Origin: Wuchereria bancrofti
Lineage: Eukaryota > Nematoda > Chromadorea > Rhabditida > Onchocercidae
NCBI GenBank assembly: GCA_005281725.1
Contig: SSBO01000003.1
Span: 9,788,581-9,852,580, forward strand
Reading direction: 5' to 3'
Length of the DNA stretch: 64,000 nt
Both the position numbers and the translations under genes were made by a program. Under the pieces are notes generated by a model, which worked only from the letters and a program-made list of their open reading frames with translations, was not told the origin of the DNA and ran no database searches. Shown piece by piece: positions 23,710 to 35,154 of the stretch (positions are counted from its first letter, which is position 1; each line of letters starts with the position of its first letter).

Positions 23710-24572
23710 AATATAAAATGCACTCAAATAGCTAAATTATAAAATAATTTACACATCTTCTAGTCATATTGAAGTATTATTTCAAAAATATTTTAGTAAA
23801 TATTTTTAATTATCTTTTTGTACAATGTGTTAAAAAAAAATGTAGAGATGACAATAACATGATAGTATATTTTTAAATTTTTTAAAGTTAATTTAAATGA
23901 ATTGTTTTGGTTAATCTAAATCGTACATTTATAAATGCAATAGTGATATATTGCTATTTTATTTTGTTTTATATTTTATTTTTATTTTATTAGTGTTTGA
24001 AGTAAGACATTTCTTTTTTATATTTTAATTTTCTTTTACATCAATGTTTTTTTGAATATGAATTTGTTTATATTAAATACTTTTTAGTGGCTTTTTTTCT
24101 TTTTTGTCAAAATGTTAAACTTTAGCTTTTTTTTTTTCAAATTTTTATCACAAAATTAAAATCGTTAATTTGACAAATTTATTATTTTCAAATATAAGTA
24201 TATCATTTGAATTCATTTATATGCATTTAATTAGATAGTGATAACACAGAAATTATCTATTACTTTATTTATAAACAATGATAACGAATAATTTAGAATA
24301 ATGAAAAACTTTCTCCCATAAATATTTAGTAAAATCTTTGCAAGAAAAAAAAAACGAAACTCTGTTAGCGATCATAAATGATAGTTTATTTCAGTTATAT
24401 TAAAATCAAATAAACTATTAAAAAGGATGGAAGAAAGAGAGAAAGAGGGAGAGAGAGAGGGAGAAAAAAGAGAGAAAATTTAAAAAAATGATGCCTTTTC
24501 GATCTCTTTCTTTTTCTATCATTCTGTCTCCTCTCTCTCTTTTATAATGATATTCATTTCTTGCAAAAAAAA
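23710..24572. repeat. First copy of a verbatim 863-bp duplication (probable assembly artefact)
   Basis: The text from 23710 reappears from 24574, offset 864, apparently without any difference, including homopolymers. A single N at 24573 separates the copies, and copy one ends in the A run where copy two continues to a longer A run. This is what two overlapping contigs left unmerged at a poly-A look like. Confidence 0.92.
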
Positions 24573-24573
24573 N
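24573..24573. other. Single-N join
   Basis: One N between the two identical copies marks a scaffold join of unknown or negative gap size. Confidence 0.95.
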
Positions 24574-25436
24574 AATATAAAATGCACTCAAATAGCTAAA
24601 TTATAAAATAATTTACACATCTTCTAGTCATATTGAAGTATTATTTCAAAAATATTTTAGTAAATATTTTTAATTATCTTTTTGTACAATGTGTTAAAAA
24701 AAAATGTAGAGATGACAATAACATGATAGTATATTTTTAAATTTTTTAAAGTTAATTTAAATGAATTGTTTTGGTTAATCTAAATCGTACATTTATAAAT
24801 GCAATAGTGATATATTGCTATTTTATTTTGTTTTATATTTTATTTTTATTTTATTAGTGTTTGAAGTAAGACATTTCTTTTTTATATTTTAATTTTCTTT
24901 TACATCAATGTTTTTTTGAATATGAATTTGTTTATATTAAATACTTTTTAGTGGCTTTTTTTCTTTTTTGTCAAAATGTTAAACTTTAGCTTTTTTTTTT
25001 TCAAATTTTTATCACAAAATTAAAATCGTTAATTTGACAAATTTATTATTTTCAAATATAAGTATATCATTTGAATTCATTTATATGCATTTAATTAGAT
25101 AGTGATAACACAGAAATTATCTATTACTTTATTTATAAACAATGATAACGAATAATTTAGAATAATGAAAAACTTTCTCCCATAAATATTTAGTAAAATC
25201 TTTGCAAGAAAAAAAAAACGAAACTCTGTTAGCGATCATAAATGATAGTTTATTTCAGTTATATTAAAATCAAATAAACTATTAAAAAGGATGGAAGAAA
25301 GAGAGAAAGAGGGAGAGAGAGAGGGAGAAAAAAGAGAGAAAATTTAAAAAAATGATGCCTTTTCGATCTCTTTCTTTTTCTATCATTCTGTCTCCTCTCT
25401 CTCTTTTATAATGATATTCATTTCTTGCAAAAAAAA
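24574..25436. repeat. Second copy of the 863-bp duplication
   Basis: Identical to 23710-24572 and continuing into longer A runs at about 25429-25480. Contains the GA-rich (about 25293-25342) and CT-rich tracts also present in copy one. Confidence 0.92.
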
Positions 25437-26341
25437 AAAAAAAAAAAAAAAAAATGAAAATAGAAAAAAAAAAAAAAAAATGAAATAAATGAGCTTTTCT
25501 TTTTTTTAATGATATTTCATTTCATTGCATTTTTTTTCCTTCAGTAAATCCAATACACTCAATTTTGCAACTCTTTGATAAAATACTTTTTTTTTTTTGT
25601 ATCAATCAATTTGCTTTGATCATTTCTTATTTTAAATCATTTATGAAAATATAAAATGAATTTAAAAGTGAAATAAGAAATGTGCAGGCGGCAATGATTT
25701 TCTTTTCAATTTTTACAATTTTTATTATCTTTATATATATATTTTTTTTTCGTTTCTTTTTCCAATCACTTTTTAATAACCAACAAAAACTTTTATTTCT
25801 GTTCTATTTTTCGGAATATACAATTCAAATTATACGTTATCATTATATTTTATCATCAGTTTTTAATACTTTTATTTGAATGGAAAAAGCAAAAAAAAAA
25901 CAAAGAAATGAAATTTACACCAAAGATCTATCTATCGTTCAATGATATATCCAATAATCAAAAATCTTTCTATCACTAGAAAGCACATTTTATCATTTAA
26001 TAGATCAAATACTTAATTTTAATTCAGATCAAATATTATCACAGTATCAAATATTTAATAATATTTATACTTTCTATTTATATATTTCTTTTTTTTTGCA
26101 ATTTAGAAATTGTGATGTTTTTTAATATCATCAAACATATTTCAATTTGGCTTATAACACATTTTCAGCTTCATTGAATTTCACTTATCGTCAGAGGGAA
26201 AGAGTGAAAGAGAGAGAGAGAGAAAGAGAGAAAGGGTTCATATGTTCGATCCATATTTATGCTTTTTTATTTATATTCAAGTTAATTTTCTCTTTTTTTC
26301 TTTTTTTTTTTTCAAATTCTCTCCTTTTCATCAATATCATA

Positions 26342-26413
26342 GCAATTTTCTAACAAAATTTTGAAATATGCTTGAAGGATTTTAGAAATTAAAATAAAAA
26401 TTAATCATTTTTT
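26342..26413. repeat. Dispersed direct repeat, copy A (72 bp)
   Basis: GCAATTTTCTAACAAAATTT and the following 50 bases recur at 26985-27056 with three or so substitutions. It is a short old duplication or remnant of a dispersed repeat. Confidence 0.8.
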
Positions 26414-26984
26414 CAAATCCAATAACTTTAACTTTTACTCTTTACTTTACGAATTATTTTAAAATGCTTTTATAAATGATAAATGTTTTATCATAATAGC
26501 TTTTATTCCATCGTTTCTTTTTTCCTTTGTTGGAACTAAAAAGTACTAATTCTAAATATTTAAGTATAAAATTTAATATTTATTTGTTAAACATATCCTT
26601 CTTAAAGAAACTATTTATATTTATTAAATTAATATACAAATGTATCTTTGTGATAATATAGTATTTAAAATGTTTATCAGTGCATTCATCATTTAATAAA
26701 ATAGTTCTATTCTGACAAATAAAGATTTTTTATCAAATTTTCTTATCAAAATATACGCATTAGTTGAGTCAAAAATTTCCTCTCTTTTTTACTTTGAATT
26801 TATTTCAATTTGCTCAAAAATTATTCGCAACATTTAAAAAATAAATGAATAAGAAAAGAGGCAAAAAATTATTAGTGTATGATATTAGCTTATCACATAA
26901 AAATTTGTATATTATTCATTTTGTAATCAATTATTTAATTGTTCACAAATTCCGCTTGATAAATTTTCTCTCATTAATTTTATG

Positions 26985-27056
26985 GCAATTTTCTAACAAA
27001 ATTTTGAAATACGCCTGAAGGATTTTAGAAATTAAAATAAAAATTAATCATTTTTT
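26985..27056. repeat. Dispersed direct repeat, copy B (72 bp)
   Basis: Partner of 26342-26413, offset 643. Differences such as ATATGCTTGAAGG against ATACGCCTGAAGG show it is a real diverged copy. Confidence 0.8.
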
Positions 27057-27694
27057 TTTAACTAACATATTTTTGTTTCTACTGGAAAATTCTTCCTTTT
27101 TTTCTCCTTTTTCCTTGTCTGTGATCAAATTCGTTCAAAAACAGGATTGAAATAATTATTTCAATTCAAAGTATTCATTCCTTCAAAAAGAAAAAAAAAA
27201 AGAAAAATAGATAAATGAAAAAGAAGGAAAAATAAGAAGCAAAATTCATTCTTATTAATTTCTTATTAATCAAATATTGGATGAAAATGAAAAAAAAAGG
27301 TAGCACATTTGATAATTTTATTTAAATCATTCTTACCAATTTCCATTGCTTTCAATCATTATTTCACTTTGTTTTTTCAACTGTGAGAAAAATTTCGTTT
27401 ACTCATCTGTAAATTTTTTTATTTCAGGACTATTTATTATTGTATTTTAGGAGAGGGCTATTTTTCCTGAAATTTCGCAATTTCAGACTAATATTTTTAC
27501 TGGTCATTAAAAATTTACAGTTGATTTCATTTTCTTCTCTCTTTTCTTCTCGTCATTTTATAAAGGAAAATTTTTTGAAACTTTCCTTTCATTAATATAT
27601 TCACTTTTTTTTTGAAAAAGAAAAAGAATGGTTTGGATGAAATTTCAAGAATTTTATTGAATTGGATCAATTTATACATATATATAGGATTAAC

Positions 27695-27930
27695 CTCATT
27701 AACGTGATAACGTGATATGATGATGTAATCGATTTTACGTTATGTTAGTGATTAGTCGTCGTACATTTGTGACGTAAGTTGCTGATATTATTTTTGCGTA
27801 AAAAGTGTAAAGATTTTTTCCTCTTTTTTTGTAGAAATTTATACAGTCTGTAGCATCAGATATTGATTTTTTTAATGCAGTACTTTTCACGTAAACGACG
27901 CATGTCAGTCACAATTACACGTTAAATTAT
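27695..27930. promoter_or_regulatory. CpG- and ACGT-rich patch, possible enhancer
   Basis: About twelve CpG dinucleotides occur in some 235 bp, in DNA otherwise almost without CpG. Several sit in ACGT cores: ACGTGATAACGTGAT near the start, TGACGTAA at 27770-27777 (a half-CRE/ATF-like site), GCGTAAAA and CACGTAAACGACGC. The local composition and motif cluster suggest a regulatory element of the long intron. No functional evidence is available. Confidence 0.3.
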
Positions 27931-29065
27931 CTGTGTTATCTCACATGATAATTTCATAGAGCAAAGAAATTCTTAATTTGTATTTTAGAAGAAAATGCCA
28001 ATTTATTCAAATTTAAATTAAAAATTTTAAATTCATCAATTGTGGAGAATTTTATTGGTTGAAAAATTTTTGAAAATGAATTTGAATAAAATAAATGTTT
28101 ACTGGTTGAGAGTTTGGTGTAATATCAACAATATTGATAATGGAAAATTCATATCAAATAACTGCTAGAAAAAAACTTATGATATTAAGCTTCAAATTAG
28201 CGTTTTTTCCTTATTTTTTAAATTTTATTTAAAAGTCAGAAATGAAAATGAGAAAAGCTTCATTTTCTGAGTGGTATTTTGTGACATTATTTTGTTAGTT
28301 GATATTGCTATGATAGAGCTATGCATGCATTTCAAATGATACTTGTTGAAAAGCGGTATAGGCTTAAAAAATAAAAATGAAAAAAAAAAGAAAAGATAAA
28401 AACGAATTGTGCAAATTAAAAATTGATTCATTTCATTCTGCTACTATCCTCCGATATTTTAAAAATGATGAAAAAAAAAGTTTAGGTGGTTGAGAAGCCT
28501 TACGTTAGCTTTTAAATATCGTCTTTTTTTTATTTCAAATTATTATTTATTACATTAAACTATTTAGTCATTTAAATCTTTATTTACTTTGTATATATTT
28601 ATTATTATCAACATAATTTTATTATTATTTACCTATTTACTTACTTAATCATCTCATCTTACGGTATTTTCTCCTTCTTTTCATCTTTTTTTTTCTTTCT
28701 TCGTTCTCCTCAATTTAATGACATCTCATTATTGTTGTTATTTAGTTTAATTGGATTAGAAAGAATTTAGGATCATTGTACTGCCACAGTTTTATATGTT
28801 TCGTTCAACTATTAGTTTAGAAAAAAAGAATTTTTTTTTCCTATTTAACATTCTTTCTCTCTTATAGAAATTAAAATTTTCACATACTTCTCTTCTTTCT
28901 TATCATTATCATTATTATTGTTACTATTCTCTTCTTTTTCTCTCTCTCTCTCTTCTCAAATGATCATTCTTACATCGAAAATGTCGAACAAATGACGCCA
29001 TGAATAGTAGCGACAATATTTTCATCAACATTTAAAGCATCGATAGGCAAAAAGGACACATAAAG

Positions 29066-29160
29066 GTGAAGGCGGAGGAGGAGGTGGAAGAGGAGGAAAA
29101 AGAGGAGGAAAAGGAGGAGGAAAAAGAGGATGAAGAGGAGGAGACAAAGGACATTATCAG
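29066..29160. repeat. Almost pure polypurine GGA-rich tract
   Basis: About 90 bases of GAGGAGGAAAAAGAGGAGG-type sequence with few pyrimidines. The glutamate-rich open frame over it is a by-product. Such tracts can form triplex DNA, and as RNA resemble purine-rich splicing enhancers. Confidence 0.85.
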
Positions 29161-31796
29161 TTTACGTAACAATTCCTGTCATTATCGTCAAAAAAAAAAA
29201 AAGACTATAAATAAATTTAATCAATTCATTCGCTCAATTGTGAAACTAATTTCATTGGAATTTAAATTGTTGAGAATGGTAGAATGAATGAATGAATGAA
29301 TTGGATTAATGGAAGTATAATTGGAGCAATGTTAATTATTCAATTATTATGCGTATTTCACGTTTCATAACGTTTTCATCTCAACTATTAACATTCATAC
29401 TACTCCTATTGCTAATCTATGAATAATAATTAAATTTGTTTTCTTTTTTTTCTTCTCTCTCTCTCTCTTACAAATTTAAACTTAAATAATTTGATAAAAT
29501 TTTTCATACCTATGAGAAAAATAATTAATTTATGTAAAAATATACAAAGTAAACATTTTTGTTTCTTTTTTTTAATGTAATATTGATTTATGAGAAATTT
29601 AATTAAACTAAATAAATAATTTTTTTTTTGAGGAAGATAAAGAAGAAATATATTATTCTGGCAAAACAAAAAAAAAGTATATTTTATTCACTTCAAAAAT
29701 GTAGCAAAGCTAGTTAAATGCTAAACGTTTAGAATTATCTCTTCACTTGTTTACACTAACCAATCATTAAATACATTCCCATCATTTATTTACCCAATCA
29801 GAAAACCTTTTTTTTTTTTTATTTCCATTCTTTAACGCTTCTCTCTCTCTCTTTTAACTCATTTGTGTTAACCCAATGAGTTGAGTTTTTGATCAAACAG
29901 ACATAATTAACTCTCGTTGGTTAATTATATCTGAATTTAAGATAATTGCTAGCTGAATCATTTCTCAAATAAAATGAATTATATTGTTGAGGAAATTATA
30001 AACAACAGAAAATATAATAATCGATTTTATTTTCATTTTTTCATAATTATTAATAATATTATTTTACTCAATAGTTTCTTTTTTTTTTAATTTATATTTT
30101 CATATGAAAAAAAACAAAAGAAATAAAAGAAATTTTTCTTTTTTATTTCTTTTTATTTTATTTTTTTTTTTTCAACCTATTCGTTGTATTGTGACATCGA
30201 AAAACTTTCCTCGAAAAAAAAAAAGGAAAAAAAAGGTGAACGAAATATTTTGTTTAATGTTTAAAATTGTTATCGTTCCTTCTTTTGATGTTTGGAAATA
30301 TGGGTAAAAATGAGAGGTGGGGAAAAAATTGGGGGAAGGAATGAAAGAAATGGCTGGGATTGGCTCAAAAAGGAGAAACGGTTCAAAAAGAATGGAAAAA
30401 AAAATGAAATTGAATGGTTGATGATATTACAGACGTATAGAAAAATTTAAAAAAAAAAATCTTTCTGTTATATATGCCTTGAAATGGTGAAATGTTCGTT
30501 TACATTTCTTACAATTTACCAAAATTTACGGGTAGACATATGCGGGGGTGGTGAAAAGGGTAAAAAGTGGGAGAAATATGATTGAAAGAATGAATGAATG
30601 AATTTTGATGGAATGAATTAATGAATATTTGATAAAGAGAAATGAAAAAGAAATGTCAGAAAATGGAAATGCATGAAAATTTTAAAAGATATCATTCAAT
30701 AATAATCAATTATCATATTATTAAAATCAAAAATTTATTGAAAAATATTTCCAAATAAGTAATTTTTATTATTTGTTATCATTTTAATTTTAAGTTAATA
30801 TTGATTAATATAATAATGGTTTTTTTTTCTGTGTCATTTAGAATAAGAAACTTTTTTTTTAAATTATTGTATTTTTTCATTATTTAATAAAGAAAGAGCA
30901 ATTTAATGCATTTTTTTCTTTTTGTTTTGTATCATTGTATATAGGAAACTTTTTTTTTTTTGAATTATTTTATTTTTTTATTACTTAATAAAAACGAATA
31001 ATTTAATGTAGTGGAAAATATTGATTAAATTTTAGATGAGAATGATAAAAGTTAGCTTTTAGCATTTAATAAAAGGAATTAATAGTGTGAGAGTGTTATT
31101 TGTTGATTGATAAAATAGATGGAATGAAATTTCATCAATTCATTCTCCGTTCATTTTCATTCCATCCCATTTCATTGCTACTATCATTCTCTAATACAAT
31201 CATTTTTGTAAATATTTGACTGTATATCGATGCAATTCATTATTTATAATAATTTCTTATTTATTTACTAGTTATTACTTATTATTTGTATCACTTATCT
31301 ATTTATTATTTATTGTTTATTTGTTAATTTGTCAGTGAAAAAATATCTAAAATTATAGTAGTTGTCAATTTTTTCATATCTATTTATTATTTATTTACTT
31401 ATTAATTTATCAATGATATTTTATTATTTATTATTTATTTACTTATTAATTTGTCAACATTATTCTCGAAAAAAATATCTAAAATTATAATAAGTTATCA
31501 AATTTTTTTTTTTGTTTTCATGAAACATTAGCTATTGTTTATCACATAATATTAATAAATGATGAATTTATTCAAAGAATTTGAAAAATTGAAATGAAAC
31601 AAAGATATATTACTACTAGTAGTACCACTATTTGAGTATTTAAAAATTAAAATACAAAATATCAATTCGAATTAATTTTATAAGTTTATTTATTTTTTAT
31701 TTTTTGGTTGACAAAAAAAAAAAGAAAAAGAAAATGAGAAACAAAATTCTTTTCTTTTTTTTTTCAATTTTCGAAATTTGATTTAACCGATTGATT

Positions 31797-31797
31797 T

Positions 31798-31843
<46 letters not shown>

Positions 31844-31845
31844 CT
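31797..31845. repeat. GA dinucleotide tract
   Basis: GAGAGAGAAAGACAGAGAGA followed by a pure GA run and GGGAGAC. One of several GA tracts on the sense strand of intron 6. Confidence 0.85.
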
Positions 31846-32760
31846 TGTGGAAATGTCTTCTGATATGTGTATTATGTACCGTAGCAATCATTACAAACAT
31901 TTCCTTCTTACAACCATATGGCACTGGTGCAAGTACAGGTTAGCTATTTTCTTCTTTTTCAATTTTTGTTTTTGTCACATTTCAATGTCACCTTGTTTAT
32001 TTCTAATTGCAAAATAACATTTTTTTTTTAAAAAAAGAATGATAAGTGATCGGAATATATATATATTCCAAATATATTATTGAAAATTTTAAATAAAAAT
32101 TTAAAAATGATAAAAAATGGGTAATTTTAAATGTACAATTTATAAAAAAATCGGTAAAGTTAATTAACATTTTATATCTTGTTAAGCTTCTTTTCTTTTT
32201 TTTGAAAATAAACTATTTATTGCATACTAGAATGTAATATTATTACTAAGGTCATAGCAATAGTAGTAGTAGCACCTTACATCTAATGATAAGATTAGAT
32301 TAGTCAATGATAATTACAAACAATTTCGTGAAATAATATTACGTGAAATTTAATATAGCAATAGCTATCAATAATTAATAGTTATGATCTAAAATTTTTT
32401 TTATAAAAAAAGACAAAAAAATTGAAATCATTTTTAAGTGGGAAAAAAGTTTCTTGAATGAATGGATGAATTTTTAATTAATTAATTAATTATTGTAGCG
32501 TAGAAATGATTTGATATTAATTAATATTTAATACAATTTTAATATTTTTATTGTTTATTTGTTTTTCTTTCCTTTTTTTGGACGTTTTTTTAAAAAAAGC
32601 GATGGAAATGAAATTTATATTGTCAAAAAAATTTGAATATTTTACGCCTTCTTTTCAATAATTTTTAATTGATAATGATTACTAACATTAATCTCTTCGA
32701 GAATAATCATTTTCTCCAGACTTTTTTCTTTCCTTTTTTTTAAAAAGTCTTACTGATGAA

Positions 32761-34677
32761 TAATACTGAATTTTTCAATATAGTTATTTTGGCAAATGAA
32801 ACATTTTATAAATGTTTCTTGAAAATTTAAAAAAAAATTCTTGTGCTTGGCAATGATAAAATAGGAGGGCTATAATAGATATTCTTGAAATGTAACATTT
32901 CAATTAATCAAATGATTTGTTACAATTATTGTCAGATAAAATATGAAAATATTAATTTTAATTAAATAAAATGTTAGTTGAAATTAAATGAATTATATAA
33001 AATATAATTTTATTTGTTATCTTCTAATTTCTACTTATTGCTTCAAGCATTGTGTATTGCTAGTATGAATTTTGAGCAACTAAAGACAATACTTTATGTT
33101 AATTTAAGATGGAGAAGATGAAGTGGAAAAATGAAAAACTCTTTATTTGACAATTTTAAATTTGAAAGAAAAAAAAATGAGAGAGATGAAATGAATGACA
33201 AAGAAAACATCCTTAACTATTTTCATTGCGAAATTTGTCCTTTTTCTCTCTCGATACTTTTCTCTTTTTTTTTTTTATTTATTTTTTATTATTGAAATTG
33301 CCTTTATTAATTTTAAATTTTCTTCGTCAAATATCTTTTCTTCAATTGTTATGTGTTGTGAAGATGACAACAGCTAGCTGATTCATTTTTTTTTTTTAAT
33401 AAGAGAATTTAAAAATTTTTATTTTTAACCAAAAATTGATCAATTTGTTCATATTTTTTTTCGAAAAACAAAAATATGCATATTTTATACAAATAAAATT
33501 GTACGTTTAAAACTATTTAGCAAATAAATTTTTCTAACTAACAAAAAAGGAAAAAAAAATTGCTCAATTATTCAATTGGGAGTAGTTAAAATATATAATT
33601 AAATTCATGGCTATGGAGTGTTGACTAATATTAATTGATAGTATAATTAAAAGTTGAAGTCATTTTTTCATATTTAATGTTAATTTTTTTTTTTTGACTC
33701 TTTTAATATTTAAAATATTTCAATATTTCAATATTTTAATATTTCGAAAAATGTGTTTTATGCGATTTAGAAACTATTCGAATTTTTTAACTATGAATCT
33801 TTTTATCATTTGGCTAATTTTCAACTGAGATAAAAGCGGAAATTAATTCATTTTCTGTTTTTTCTCCTTCCTTTTTCTTTTTCCAATTTAATTTGTTTTC
33901 ATTCAATTTTTCATCGTTTTTTCTTTTTAACTAACTTTTTTCCTTTTTAATTAAATCTAACGAAATTTTCTTTAAATTTTAATTGTTTTTTGTGCTAACT
34001 AATGAAATTAGTAATTAATGTTAAATTTAAAACATTTGGTTAAAGTAGCAATTTAAAAAAAAAGAGAAAGAAAATGAGCAAAAGAAGAAATGTCTATAAT
34101 GAAGAAATTGAACAAATCATTTTGTTAATAATTATTTTAAAAAAACTTATTTTAACTTAAATCTTAATATTATCCTTTTAAAGGTTCAGTAATAATAATG
34201 TCAATTGATTGTTAGAGAATTTTTTTTTTTGTTGTTATCATTTGAATAAAATTGAGCATTTTCTTTTTTTTTTTTTTGAATAGACGAGCATATGTGCTAT
34301 AATATTAAGATTTAAGTTAATTACAAGTAAATCCTAGGATTATTATTTTTTCAAATATTACTATATTACATTTTTTTTTTTTTGATTGCAATGTCATATT
34401 GAACATTTCTGTTCATCAACAATTTTTACCAAATGTCATAAAAAATATTTGTCGAGAAAAAAAACCAGAAAAGAAAAGAAACGAAAAAGAAAAAGTAAAT
34501 TAAATATTTGGAAAAGAAAAAAATGAAACAAACGCAATAAAATTTTTTCAAATTATTTTAATTTCTACTTTTTTCCTCACATGTTTTGCTCTCATTTTTA
34601 TTCCTTTTTTTTTTGGTATTTTTTTTTAGGAGAAAAAAGTTTTTTTTTTCTTATTCAGAATAAAATGCAAATTAATT
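32761..34677. repeat. First copy of a verbatim 1917-bp duplication (probable assembly artefact)
   Basis: Text from TAATACTGAATTTTTCAATA at 32761 to ATTAATT at 34677 recurs at 35155-37071, offset 2394, with no difference that I can find. The copies flank an N-containing human insert, so this looks like a contaminant-bridged scaffold in which the same worm contig end was used twice. Confidence 0.93.
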
Positions 34678-35154
34678 NCTCCAGCCTGGGTGACAGAGCG
34701 AGACCCTGTCTCAAAAAAAATAAATAAAAAATAAATCCTAAAGGCACCATTTCTTTTTTTGTTTGTTTTGTTTTGCCTTGTTTTTTTTGTGAGACAGTCT
34801 CTCTCTGTCACCCAGGCTGGAGTGCAGTGGCACGATCTTGGCTCACTGCAACCTCTGCCTCCTGGATTCAAGTGATTCTCCCACCTCAGCCACCTGAGTA
34901 GCTGGGGCTACAGGCACCCACCACCACGCTGGGCTAATTTTTGTATTTTTAGTAGAGACGGGNNNNNNNNNNNNNNNNNNNNNNNNNNNNNNNNNNNNNN
35001 NNNNNNNNNNNNNNNNNNNNNNNNNNNCTTTGGGAGGCGCCAAGGTGTATTACCTGAGGTCAGGAGTTTGAGACCAGCCTGGCTGGGATTATAGGCGTGA
35101 GCCACCGCACCTGGCTGCGCACAGTCTTTTGAAGTGCCCCATGGGACCTTTTGG
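34678..35154. mobile_element. Human Alu-bearing contaminant sequence with N gap
   Basis: GC-rich sequence foreign to the window. 34679-34730 is a sense Alu 3' end (CTCCAGCCTGGGTGACAGAG, then CCCTGTCTCAAAA). About 34790-34962 is an antisense Alu (CACCCAGGCTGGAGTGCAGT through to TTTTTAGTAGAGACGGG). 35028-35082 is a sense left-arm piece (CTTTGGGAGGC, CCTGAGGTCAGGAGTTTGAG). About 35082-35115 is antisense again (GGGATTATAGGCGTGAGCCA). The arrangement is chimeric, broken by 65 Ns. Alu elements are primate-specific 7SL-derived SINEs, so this must be human contamination from host or laboratory and not part of the worm genome. Confidence 0.97.
34963..35027. other. Assembly gap (65 Ns)
   Basis: Run of N inside the human contaminant. 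Open frames crossing it contain undefined residues and have no meaning. Confidence 0.98.

Noticed and set aside
29066..29287. Glutamate-rich small protein
   Set aside because: Encoded by a GGA/GAA purine tract; the rest of the frame is AT noise.
34626..35105. Minus-strand frames across the N gap (proteins with undefined residues)
   Set aside because: They translate human Alu sequence and Ns; not worm genes.
34678..35154. Horizontal transfer of an Alu element into the worm
   Set aside because: Chimeric orientation, N gap and a duplicated worm flank point to contamination.
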